Assembly: GCA_944389545.1 (NCBI GenBank)
Contig: CALXMT010000006.1
Span: 1 to 64,000 of the forward strand
DNA length: 64,000 bases
Origin: an uncultured Kiritimatiellota bacterium
Lineage (GTDB): Bacteria; Verrucomicrobiota; Kiritimatiellia; RFP12; DVOR01
Reading direction: 5' to 3'
Shown here: positions 1 through 7,667 of the stretch, piece by piece
How positions within the stretch are numbered: the stretch's first letter is position 1
Layout: each line of letters starts with the position of its first letter
Position numbers and translations under genes: made by a program
The notes under the pieces: model-generated
The model's input: only the letters and a program-made list of their open reading frames with translations
Told to the model about the DNA's origin: nothing
Databases searched by the model: none

Positions 1-1050
1 AAGTTCCCTTTCTAGATTAACTTGGCCTCCATTCTCTGTCTCCCAATCACACGTTAAAAAACGTGTGAAAGTCCTTCCTATAGGGGTCTTTGGCCGACCC
101 TATAGTGGTCCGGGGCGACGGATGGAACCGCTGGAAGGGCGTGGAGGGTTTGCCCTGCGGGGCTGACACGAAGGTTCACGAAGAACCACGAAGACACACG
201 AAGACTGCCAGAATAGTTGGGAATCACAAAGGACACCGTGCAGGCGCGAAGCGACAAACCTTCCACGGCTAAGGACACAAAGGGGGCGACGCAGGGGGCG
301 GGCCGTGCGTGCGCGCAAGGCGCACGTCCGGCCCGGGGGCCTGAAGGGGCATGGCGGGCTTCGCACGCCATGCTTTGGTTTTTTGGGAGTCCTCCGGCGC
401 AGCTCCGTCCTATAGGTCCTATACGTCCTATATGTCCTACCGCGCTGTCCTTCTGGCACGTCGCAGACGTGCCGGGGGTGCAGGTGCAATTGGAAGCTTG
501 GAAGCTTAGAGGTTTAGAGGCTTGGAGGAGCCACAGAGGTTGGAGCCTGGGCTGCCGCCCTTGGCGGCGATGAGGCCGCAAGGGGCGCTGACGCGCCCCG
601 GAGAACGGAAAACGGAGAACGGAGAACAGAGCGCGCGCAAGCGCGCGACGGATAGGCCGCTGTACAGGGGATTTGTCCATCGCGCGTTTACGCGCGCTCC
701 TGCATCTCCTGTATCTCCTGCTGGGGCGTCCTTCTGGCACGTCGTAGACGTGCCGGGGGTGCAGGGAGAACTTCTCCCTGCCGGGGCGTGGGGCAGCGCC
801 CCACATTCCAATCAGCCAATCTCCCAATCAGCCAATTCCCTTTTGTGTCCTTTGTGTCCTTTGTGATTTTCAATCCATTCTGGCAGACCTTCACCCTTCG
901 TGCTCCTTCGTGGTTCTTCGTGAATCTTCGTGTCAGCCCCGCAGGGTAAACCTTCCACACTCTCCCAGCGGCTCCATCCGTCGCGCGCTTGCCGCGCGCT
1001 CTGTTCTCTGTTCTCTGTTCTCCGGGGCGGCGCTAGCCGCCCCAATTGTG
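1..1050. repeat. Intergenic mosaic of dispersed repeats, no gene
   Basis: No credible gene is seen here. The stretch is a patchwork of short modules that recur in other gaps of this window: a 'cacgaaggttcacgaag' module with 'ccctgcggggctgacac' (about 150-215, inverted copy at 895-985), the palindrome GGCACGTCGCAGACGTGCC (455-473, and a variant at 736-754), a 9-nt 'tcctatang' array (about 403-440), a 'ttggaagcttagaggtt' module (about 487-550) and 'gttctctgttctccgg' runs (about 1003-1025). Apparent reading frames are on both strands and have repeat-derived, low-complexity translations. Confidence 0.8.
74..111. repeat. Short CTATAG array (two units)
   Basis: Two CTATAG cores start at 78 and 100, flanked by GACC/GGTC-like arms. 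This is a minimal version of the 23-bp-period arrays at 22274-22464, 38743-38846 and 63733-63863. Confidence 0.6.
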
Positions 1051-1090
1051 GTATCATTAGTGGCGACTTTGAGAGAAGGAGCAGACCGCG

Positions 1091-1891
1091 ATGACCTGGG
1101 GATTTTCCTCGTTTGAGACGCGCTTCCGCTGGGCGGCGGCGCTATGGGCGATTCTGATGACGGTGTGGTGCATGAGCCCGCTGCCGTGGCAGGCACGCGT
1201 CATTGGCGGTTTGGTGTGGGTGGCCATCACGATCGGCGTTTCGCTGCGCTTCTCCTGGTGGCGTCCGCGGTTGCCGCGCGAGGTGCCCATCTGCCTGGTG
1301 GCGGGGGTCGACGTCGCGCTGTTGGAGCCGCTTGTGCGCAACCTCTTGGCCGCCGGTTACCGTTTTCAGACCGTGGGCGAGGCGTTGGAATCCCCCGTGC
1401 GCAAGGCCGTGGTGCTGACCTTCGACGGCGGCACGCGCGACCACTTCACCATTCTGCTTCCCTTCCTGCGCCGGATGGGCGTGAAGGCCACTTGCTTCGT
1501 CTCCGACAGCGGCATGCGCGACGCCGAGCACCTCAAGCCCATGGAGATGCAGGAGATGGTCCGCTCCGGACTCATCGAGCTCGGCGGCTGGCTGGATACC
1601 GCGGCGGACGACTCCGCGGCCCTGCGGCAGGCCGTCGTGCGCGGACGCCGCTGGCTGACCGGCGTCACGGGGCGTCTGCCCATGGCCTTTGCCTACGCGC
1701 CCGGCCCCCATGCCGAGGCCCTTGCCCAAGCGGCGCAGGAGGCCCATTACCGTCTGGCCCTCACCGAGGGCACGGGGCGGCCGCGACCCTTTGCCAAGGT
1801 CCCCTTTGCGGTGACATGCCGCCGCATTCCCGCCGGTCTGCGTCCGTGGCAGGCCTATCTTCTGGCGACGCGGGGGCGCTACCGGTGGTAA
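1091..1891 (+). CDS. Membrane-anchored NodB-like polysaccharide deacetylase homologue, probably catalytically impaired
   Basis: This 266-residue protein has two hydrophobic segments near the N terminus (about residues 13-30 and 36-53) followed by a divergent NodB-type deacetylase fold. The family's first catalytic motif TFDDG appears as TFDGG (residues 110-114), so the second Asp, normally a metal ligand, is Gly. The second motif HSxxH, expected about 50 residues later, is not recognisable; the matching stretch reads ELGGWLDTAADD. The protein may therefore bind glycan rather than deacetylate it, or act on another substrate. A ribosome binding site (gaaggag, about 1075-1081) lies 9 nt before the ATG, and a TATCAT -10-like element lies at 1052-1057. 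The next gene overlaps the stop codon, so the two are probably translated together. Confidence 0.6.
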   Translation: MTWGFSSFETRFRWAAALWAILMTVWCMSPLPWQARVIGGLVWVAITIGVSLRFSWWRPRLPREVPICLVAGVDVALLEPLVRNLLAAGYRFQTVGEALESPVRKAVVLTFDGGTRDHFTILLPFLRRMGVKATCFVSDSGMRDAEHLKPMEMQEMVRSGLIELGGWLDTAADDSAALRQAVVRGRRWLTGVTGRLPMAFAYAPGPHAEALAQAAQEAHYRLALTEGTGRPRPFAKVPFAVTCRRIPAGLRPWQAYLLATRGRYRW

Positions 1892-2784
1892 GGCGGGCGC
1901 TGAACTTCTGCGCGGCGGTCGCCGTCGCGGCGGTGGTGGGGTGCGAACGCCCCTCCGTGGAGGTACCCGCGAACCCTGATACGCCGCTGGAATCCGACGT
2001 GGTCGCCGCGGTGGACGAGGTCGCGTTGACCTGGGGCGAATTGACGCGGATGGCCCCGGAGGGCGCCTTTGAGGCGCGCCGGCAAGTCATCGAACGCTTC
2101 ATCTTCACGACCCTGCTCGTCAAGGAGGCGCAGGCCCACGGCATTGTCTTGGACGATGCCGCGTGGCGTGACTTCTCCGCTCAGTTTGCCGATGCGACCG
2201 GCCTCACCCCGGAGGCTTATGCCCAGGCCCATGGCGGCGAGGGGACGCTGGCGGCCCTTCGGGCGGAGGCGTTGGGGTGGCTCTTCCTCGACCGCGTCGT
2301 CTACCGGGGCCTCGCCGTCCCCGAGGAGGACTTGGCCGCAGACCGCGCCCGGGTCGCCGCCGAGGCGGCGGAGGCCCGCCGCAGGATGGAGGGCTTCCAG
2401 ACGCAGGTGGCCCTCGGCGCGGACTTCGAGGCCCTGGTGCGCGAGCACTCCGGCGTCACCGCCCCCATCCGCGTCTCCCTGGGGGAGATGGAGGCCAGCT
2501 GGCCGCCGGAATTGGTGCTCCGCGTGACGGGCATCCCCGTCGGCGCCGTGACGGACATCGTCGAGCTCCCCGGGATGCTGGCCATGTATCAGGTGGCGGC
2601 GCGCGAGGGCGAGGACTTCACGTTGCGCGTCTTGGCGCTGCCCCTGCCGACGCCCAACGAGGCGTTGGACGACTACCTGCTCCTCTGGCGCCGCGAGGAG
2701 GCCTACTGGGCCTGGTTCGAGGAGGCGTGCCATCGGCACCGCGTCCGTTGCCCACTCTTCCCGGACCTTGCCCCCGCGCAGTGA
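1885..2784 (+). CDS. SurA/PpiC-like peptidylprolyl isomerase lipoprotein
   Basis: A GTG start overlapping the end of the upstream gene gives 299 residues. The N terminus is a lipoprotein signal, with a hydrophobic run ending in AVVGC (Cys20), so the mature protein should be lipid-anchored in the envelope. Residues 35-150 resemble the SurA/PrsA N-terminal chaperone region (a 'VDEVALTWGEL' start, then charged helices). Residues about 185-265 resemble a worn parvulin domain (GADFEALVREHSG, later GAVTDIVELPGMLAMYQV). Proteins of this kind chaperone outer-membrane or secreted proteins; whether isomerase activity survives is unclear. No upstream ATG in this frame gives a signal sequence, which supports the GTG. 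A strong terminator follows immediately. Confidence 0.6.
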   Translation: MVRRALNFCAAVAVAAVVGCERPSVEVPANPDTPLESDVVAAVDEVALTWGELTRMAPEGAFEARRQVIERFIFTTLLVKEAQAHGIVLDDAAWRDFSAQFADATGLTPEAYAQAHGGEGTLAALRAEALGWLFLDRVVYRGLAVPEEDLAADRARVAAEAAEARRRMEGFQTQVALGADFEALVREHSGVTAPIRVSLGEMEASWPPELVLRVTGIPVGAVTDIVELPGMLAMYQVAAREGEDFTLRVLALPLPTPNEALDDYLLLWRREEAYWAWFEEACHRHRVRCPLFPDLAPAQ

Positions 2785-2786
2785 GC

Positions 2787-2812
2787 AGGCCCCCGATCGG
2801 GGGCCTTTTTTT
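2787..2812 (+). terminator. Rho-independent terminator
   Basis: A perfect palindromic stem GGCCCCCGATCGGGGGCC is followed by seven T residues, a few bases after the stop codon of the SurA-like gene. Confidence 0.9.
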
Positions 2813-2953
2813 GTGCCCTCGCCACCTTTCGGCGTGGATGCGCGCGGCGGGGTCGATGGCCCAACGCACAGGCTCTCACATCCCGCACCGGGCGCCCGCC
2901 AAACCGCGCGAGGAAGGTGCCGAATGGCCGCGGGGAACCGCCCCCCGCCAACC

Positions 2954-3026
2954 CCCAAGGGTTCGCCCGCGCACCCTATAAGGGGCGCGTCCCGGGCCTT
3001 ATAGGGTTCGCCCAAGAACCCTCAAG
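2954..3026. repeat. Decayed CTATAG-type array
   Basis: Cores CTATAA (2976), TTATAG (2999) and CTCAAG (3021), with a weaker one near 2954, are spaced 22-23 nt apart and carry CCC/GGG arms. This matches the period of the better preserved arrays elsewhere in the window. The rest of 2813-3088 holds no gene that I can support. Confidence 0.5.
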
Positions 3027-3088
3027 GGTTTCGCTTCCCCTGGGGCGGGGCGCATGGGCCGCCAAAGGGCGCGACGCAAAAAAAAGCC

Positions 3089-3124
3089 TTGACAAGAAGG
3101 GGGGGGGGTGGTACATTTGTGGCA
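3089..3124 (+). promoter_or_regulatory. Sigma-70-type promoter with GGCAT initiator
   Basis: TTGACA (3089-3094), a 17-nt G-rich spacer and TACATT (3112-3117) are followed by TGTGGCAT. The part from the -10 onward matches the sequences before the genes at 3894, 6009 and 55385 (minus strand). Confidence 0.75.
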
Positions 3125-3151
3125 TTCCTTACCTAATTGAAAGGGTGCGAG

Positions 3152-3802
3152 ATGAGAATCCGATTGGCTTGTTTGGGCATTTTGTGCGCGTTTGGCTTCG
3201 CCGGAGCCGTGTCGCTGGATTGGACGACCTCGGGCTGGACGGGGGTTGGCGGGGACGGCCATGGCATCACCGCCGATTCGGCCTTTGGCCTGAATGGCAA
3301 CAATTATGGGACGTTCGTGCTCGTCGGCTCGCTGAAGAGCGCGAGCGCTTACCAGTGGGTCACGGAGGTGTGGGGGCGGAACGCCTACGGTGATATGCAG
3401 AATTACGTGGCGGTCGGCATCGATAACAGCGGCAATTGGGCGATTCGGAACAACCTAGGCTGGGACAACGCCACCGTCACGACGATAAACACCGTGGCGG
3501 CGACGGCCGGGGCGTATGTGATTGGCTTCTCCATGGTGAACGAGGAGGGCACGGCCACCGTCACCGTCTCCGTCAACGGCACCGAAATCGCGACGATTGC
3601 CGGCGGCCTCACCGGCACCACCGGCATCGTGCAGATGAAGTGGGCGGATGCCTACGTGGATCCCGAGAAGGCAGGGGTCGTGGTGGGGGATTCGTCCGAC
3701 TGCGCGCTTTCCGCCGAGGACATCGCGGCGCTTCCCGAGCCGACGGCGCTGGCGTTGCTGGCGCTCGGCGTGGCCGGGTTGGCGCTCCGCCGCCGCGCGT
3801 GA
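3152..3802 (+). CDS. PEP-CTERM sorting domain protein
   Basis: A 216-residue exported protein. The ATG at 3152 is chosen because an AAAGGG ribosome binding site sits about 6 nt upstream and because it gives a clean signal peptide (about residues 1-20, ending near FAGAVS). The body is a Gly/Thr/Val-rich, probably beta-sandwich domain that I do not recognise. The C terminus reads LPEPTALALLALGVAGLALRRRA in outline: a PEP motif, a hydrophobic helix and an Arg cluster, the hallmark of PEP-CTERM exosortase substrates. In that system the exosortase removes the tail and the protein is displayed outside the cell, often with exopolysaccharide. No exosortase gene lies in this window. The gene is monocistronic, with its own promoter and terminator. 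Confidence 0.85.
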   Translation: MRIRLACLGILCAFGFAGAVSLDWTTSGWTGVGGDGHGITADSAFGLNGNNYGTFVLVGSLKSASAYQWVTEVWGRNAYGDMQNYVAVGIDNSGNWAIRNNLGWDNATVTTINTVAATAGAYVIGFSMVNEEGTATVTVSVNGTEIATIAGGLTGTTGIVQMKWADAYVDPEKAGVVVGDSSDCALSAEDIAALPEPTALALLALGVAGLALRRRA

Positions 3803-3824
3803 GAGGCGTTGCCCGGAAGACGCG

Positions 3825-3856
3825 CCCCCGGCCCGCGGGCCGGGGGTTTGTTTTTT
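3825..3856 (+). terminator. Rho-independent terminator
   Basis: Stem CCCCCGGCCC/GGGCCGGGGG is followed by a T-rich tract (tttgtttttt), 22 nt after the PEP-CTERM gene. The T tract overlaps the possible -35 of the next gene. Confidence 0.85.
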
Positions 3857-3893
3857 GCTATGTGGCGGGTTTATAATTTGGTAAACTGTAGGC
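3848..3893 (+). promoter_or_regulatory. Promoter of the C10-like protease gene
   Basis: TTGTTT (3848-3853), an 18-nt spacer and TATAAT (3872-3877) give one promoter reading. A second -10-like hexamer TAAACT (3882-3887) is exactly 6 nt before the ATG in the context GGTAAACTGTAGGCATG, which recurs at 5992 and, on the minus strand, at 55403. There is no ribosome binding site, so translation may start on a leaderless or very short-leader mRNA. Confidence 0.5.
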
Positions 3894-5816
3894 ATGGAAG
3901 GGATCGTACATTTCAGGGCCGCGTTGTGCGCGGTGGTTTGGGCGGGCATAGGCATGGCCGCGGAGCGGAGCGACGCGCCGGACTTCGAGATTGTCGCGCC
4001 GCGCTGCGAGGCGACCGACTGGGACCAGGCCGCCGAACTGAACGCCTATGTGGGGAAGAAAGACTTGCGCGGCTATGTGGATGGCGCGGGCAGGTCGGGC
4101 TTCGACGACGCGGTCTGCGGCTGCGACCCCTTGGCGTGGGGGCAGGTGCTGGTCTATCATGCGCTCAACCACAAAGTCCCCGCGCAGGGCTGGGAGCCGA
4201 CCCTCTTCGAGGGTTCCGTGGGCTATGGCTCGGAGAACGTGCCGCGCGCCTCCTGGCCGGGTAAGTACGACTGGGTGGCGGTGCGCGACAAAAAGACGCT
4301 CGACGCGGAGGGCGGCCTGAAGGACATCCCCGTCGCGCGGCTGATGTGGAACCTCGGTCTCCTCGGGAAGGTGAACTACCAATCCAAACTGGGGGCGGCG
4401 GGGACCATCAAGGTCGAGGACTTCAAGGCTTACTGCGGCTTCGCGGACGGCGCGATGTACAGCAAAATCCAACGGAGCGGCGCAATGGTGCCCTATTGGC
4501 CCGACCTGATGCGCCGCCTCCTGCGCGTGGGGGCGCAGGCCGAGGCGCCGACGGTGCTTCAGATCAACGGGCACATGGTCGTGGTGGACGGCTGGGGCGT
4601 GGACGCCGACGGCAAGGAGTGGTTCCACGTGGACAAGGGCTACGGCAGCGCCAGCGGGCGCTGGTGGGATCTGGATCAACTGGTCACTGAGGGTTTCGCC
4701 TTCTACCCCAACGTCTTCCCGACCGACCTCGGGGGCGTCATCGTCGGGCGCGTGGCGACTGACGGTGCGGTGCCCGTCCCCGACGCAACGGTGACCTTGT
4801 CCACGGCGGACGGCAAGATTAAGGACACCGCCACCACGGACGCGAACGGCTGCTACGTCTTCACCGACCTGCCCAAACCCTCCGCCGACGCGGTGGTCGA
4901 CCCCGCCGTGCCCTATCCCGTCGACCGCTATATCCTCTCCGTTCAGGTCGAGGGCTACGCCGACGCCCCCGCGCAGACCGTCACGGTCGAAAGCCACGTG
5001 GACGAGCCGACGCGCGCGGCCAAGCAGGCCGCCTGGGACGAGGCGCACAAGGGCGACAAGCCCGGGGAGGGCGAGGCTGCCTTCTTCGAGCTGGCCTACG
5101 CCGGCGCCGTCGCGGACTTCATGCTGACGCCCAACGCCATCTTCGTGACCGCCAAGGGCGACGGCGACGGGCGCTCCTGGGAGACCGCGGCCTCGCTCAA
5201 GGATGCGCTGGAACAGGCCGACGTCGTCCACCCCATCTACCTGGCCGCCGGCGATTACGCCCTCGGCGAGACGCTGGAGATCCCCGTCGGCCTCACCCTC
5301 CAAGGCGGCTACGACCCCACCACGGGGGCGCGCGACCCCCTGAACCGCCCCACGCGCCTGACCTTCGCCGGCGGCGCGCACCTCGATATCGGGAGCGACG
5401 CCACCCTCGACGGCCTCTGGCTTGAGGGCGCGGGGGCCGCCGACAGCCTGGTCACCTCCAGCGGCACGGGCGGGAGGCCCACCCTGCGCGGCTGCGTCCT
5501 CCAGGGTGGCAAAAACGGCAAGGCCGCTTCCTTCTGCGTGCTCGTCTGCTGCCTCTTCCCGGATACAAACGCCACCCTTCAGGGGTGCGAGCGGACGCAT
5601 TGCACCTTCGCGGGGACGCTTCCGATGGATGCCTGGTACTTGGATTTCGGCGGCCACCGTGCCGAGGTCGGGACGGCATGGCGCCCCGACGCCGAGGATC
5701 GTTGCGACGGGCAAGGCCACACCTGCCCGGAGACGGGCCTCGACGGCCGCCCGCTCGGCGGGCTCCGCGGAGCCCTCGGCCCTTCCCGTCCCGGTTACCG
5801 TCTTCGTTTCCGCTGA
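3894..5816 (+). CDS. Secreted C10-type (streptopain-like) cysteine protease with carboxypeptidase-regulatory-like and beta-helix domains
   Basis: 640 residues with a signal-like N terminus (residues 1-22). Residues 60-275 resemble peptidase family C10: a candidate catalytic Cys in CGCDPLAWGQVLVYH (Cys77) and the His motif INGHMVVVDGW (His227), followed by the expected aromatic/Gly segment EWFHVDKGYG. Residues about 280-345 form a carboxypeptidase-regulatory-like beta-sandwich (VIVGRVATDG, then TTDANGCYVFTDLP). From about 410 the chain turns into a DUF1565/pectate-lyase-like beta-helix (AIFVTAKGDGDGRSWETAASLKDAL). The predicted role is extracellular proteolysis by a surface protein; substrate unknown. 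The Cys-rich C-terminal tail (about 540-610) is odd, since strands there are interrupted. Stop at 5816 is followed by 150 nt without a gene. Confidence 0.6.
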   Translation: MEGIVHFRAALCAVVWAGIGMAAERSDAPDFEIVAPRCEATDWDQAAELNAYVGKKDLRGYVDGAGRSGFDDAVCGCDPLAWGQVLVYHALNHKVPAQGWEPTLFEGSVGYGSENVPRASWPGKYDWVAVRDKKTLDAEGGLKDIPVARLMWNLGLLGKVNYQSKLGAAGTIKVEDFKAYCGFADGAMYSKIQRSGAMVPYWPDLMRRLLRVGAQAEAPTVLQINGHMVVVDGWGVDADGKEWFHVDKGYGSASGRWWDLDQLVTEGFAFYPNVFPTDLGGVIVGRVATDGAVPVPDATVTLSTADGKIKDTATTDANGCYVFTDLPKPSADAVVDPAVPYPVDRYILSVQVEGYADAPAQTVTVESHVDEPTRAAKQAAWDEAHKGDKPGEGEAAFFELAYAGAVADFMLTPNAIFVTAKGDGDGRSWETAASLKDALEQADVVHPIYLAAGDYALGETLEIPVGLTLQGGYDPTTGARDPLNRPTRLTFAGGAHLDIGSDATLDGLWLEGAGAADSLVTSSGTGGRPTLRGCVLQGGKNGKAASFCVLVCCLFPDTNATLQGCERTHCTFAGTLPMDAWYLDFGGHRAEVGTAWRPDAEDRCDGQGHTCPETGLDGRPLGGLRGALGPSRPGYRLRFR

Positions 5817-5970
5817 CGTATTTCCGGGGTCCCGCGCGCATCCGTGGCGTCCCCCGCGTGGGGAAAGGGGCATCGTCAGTCGGTGCGCCACTTTGGGGGT
5901 GGGGTGTTTCCTTTTGGGGCATTGAGGTGCATTGTGCGTTTCCCTCCCTTGTGGGTCGGGTGGGGCAGGG

Positions 5971-6008
5971 TTGCCCGGGGGGTGGGGATTTGGTAGACTG
6001 TTGGCATT
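5971..6008 (+). promoter_or_regulatory. Promoter of gspF with TAGACT -10
   Basis: TTGCCC (5971-5976), a 17-nt spacer and TAGACT (5994-5999) are followed by GTTGGCATT and the ATG at 6009. No ribosome binding site fits between, so the message would be leaderless or nearly so. Nothing else is seen between 5817 and 5970. Confidence 0.6.
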
Positions 6009-7250
6009 ATGGCGACGTTTGGTTACGTGGCATTGAACAGGCAACGGGCGAAGGTGTCGGGGGCGATCGAGGCCGCCGACCGCCGGGGTGCGCTCGCGTC
6101 GCTGAAGGGGCAGGGGTTGACGCCGCTCTCCATCACGGAAGAGCAGGGGGCGAAAAAGGCGGCGAAGCAGGAAGCCTCGTTCTGGAAACTTTCCTCGGGT
6201 CCGGCGAAGAAGATGAAGCCCGGCGAGGTGTTGCTTTTCACCTCCGAGCTGGCGGACCTGATTGAGGCGGGCATGACGTTGGGCGCGGCGCTGAACTCCC
6301 TGGCGAACCAGGGCGACCCGAACAGCGGCATCTGCGTGGTCGCGGCGGATTTGCGCGACCGAATCATGCGCGGCGAGGCCTTCTCGGACGCGGTGGAGGC
6401 GCACCCGGACACCTTCCCGGCGATTTATGGCAACATGGTGCGCGCGGGCGAGGCCTCGGGCGCGATGGTGGAGGTGTTGCGGCGTCTGGGCGAGCACTAC
6501 GAACGCAATCAGTCGATGCGGAGCAAGATTGTCTCGGCGCTGACCTATCCGTGCATCGTGTTGGGTATGGGCGTGCTGGCGGTGATCTTCGCGATGGTCA
6601 AGATTGTGCCGCAGTTCACGGAACTCTTTTCGAGCATGGGCAAGGAACTGCCCCTGCCGACGCGGATGCTGATGGGGATGAGCGAAGGGCTCATCAAGTA
6701 TGGCGTCTTTATCGGCATCGGGCTGGTCTTCGGCGTCATCGCCCTGCGCAAGTGGTGCAAGGGCGCGGGGCGCACGCGGTGGGACCGCTTCAAGCTGCGG
6801 GTGCCGTTGGTGAAGGGCCTGGTGGCGAGCGGGGCCTACGCGTCGCTGGCCTATACGTTGCAGACGCTCTTGGCCAACGGCGTGAACGTGCTTCAGGCGC
6901 TGCGCATCTCCGAGGAGACCTGCGGCAACGCCGTGATCGAGGCCGAGTTGCGCAAGGCCCGCGAACGCGTGACCGACGGCACCACCATCTCCGGTCCGCT
7001 GGCGCAGAGCGGCGTCTTCCCGCGCTTGATGACCGACATGATGGCCCTGGGCGAGCAGACGGGCAACCTGCCCGGCGCCCTCGGCCGCATCGGCAAGCGT
7101 TACGAGGCCGAGCTCAACCGCAACATCAAGATTTTCACTACCGCCTTGGAGCCCATCCTGATTCTCTTGGTGGCGCTGGTGGTGGGTTTCGTGGCCATCG
7201 CCATCCTCTCGGCGGTCTTCTCCGCCACCTCGGCGATGGGCCAAGCTTAA
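6009..7250 (+). CDS. gspF: Type II secretion inner-membrane platform protein GspF/PilC
   Basis: 413 residues, the usual size of GspF/PilC. The N terminus (MATFGYVALNRQ, then a short alpha-helical domain to about 60) and two tandem T2SSF domains are clear: the first spans about 75-200 and contains LFTSELADLIEAGMTLGAAL, the second about 275-400 and contains LAYTLQTLLANGVNVLQAL. Transmembrane helices lie near 175-200, 225-245 and 380-408. GspF sits in the inner membrane and couples the assembly ATPase to pseudopilus growth. The pseudopilin gene follows 21 nt later, so they form an operon. The ATPase (GspE), secretin (GspD) and prepilin peptidase are not in this window, so the type II or type IV pilus genes are scattered. 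Confidence 0.9.
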   Translation: MATFGYVALNRQRAKVSGAIEAADRRGALASLKGQGLTPLSITEEQGAKKAAKQEASFWKLSSGPAKKMKPGEVLLFTSELADLIEAGMTLGAALNSLANQGDPNSGICVVAADLRDRIMRGEAFSDAVEAHPDTFPAIYGNMVRAGEASGAMVEVLRRLGEHYERNQSMRSKIVSALTYPCIVLGMGVLAVIFAMVKIVPQFTELFSSMGKELPLPTRMLMGMSEGLIKYGVFIGIGLVFGVIALRKWCKGAGRTRWDRFKLRVPLVKGLVASGAYASLAYTLQTLLANGVNVLQALRISEETCGNAVIEAELRKARERVTDGTTISGPLAQSGVFPRLMTDMMALGEQTGNLPGALGRIGKRYEAELNRNIKIFTTALEPILILLVALVVGFVAIAILSAVFSATSAMGQA

Positions 7251-7271
7251 CTTGAAGGAAAGGGACACAAC

Positions 7272-7661
7272 ATGAAGGTCAAGAACCGCAAACTCCGCCG
7301 CGCAGGCTTCACCCTGGTGGAACTCCTGCTCGTGATCACCATTCTGGGCATCCTCGGCACCGTGGTGGTGATGAACTTTGGTGACGTGGGCGGCGATGCC
7401 CGCAAGGAAACCACGCGCCAGTCCATCCTGGCCATCGATCAGGCCGTGGTCCTCTATAACACCAAAGTGGGGAAGATGCCGAAGGACATCAGCGACCTCA
7501 CCACGCCGATCAACGATGGCGACCAGGGCCTGCTGAAGGCCAAAGACGTCAACGATGCCTGGGGCAATGCCTTTGAGTACAAGGTCGACGGCAAGAAGTA
7601 CACCATCCGCTCCGCCGGTCCCGACGGCCAGATGAACACCGAGGACGACATCACGAACTGA
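7272..7661 (+). CDS. gspG: Type II secretion major pseudopilin GspG
   Basis: 129 residues with a class III prepilin signal: short basic leader (MKVKNRKLRRAG) cleaved before Phe13, with the conserved Glu at mature position 5 (FTLVE) and a hydrophobic N-terminal helix. The globular part has the GspG fold, and the C terminus GPDGQMNTEDDI matches the calcium-binding loop of major pseudopilins. It polymerises into the periplasmic pseudopilus. Ribosome binding site AAGGAAAGG lies before the ATG. It is cotranscribed with gspF and probably with the kinase gene 6 nt downstream. Confidence 0.9.
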   Translation: MKVKNRKLRRAGFTLVELLLVITILGILGTVVVMNFGDVGGDARKETTRQSILAIDQAVVLYNTKVGKMPKDISDLTTPINDGDQGLLKAKDVNDAWGNAFEYKVDGKKYTIRSAGPDGQMNTEDDITN

Positions 7662-7667
7662 GGCGCC

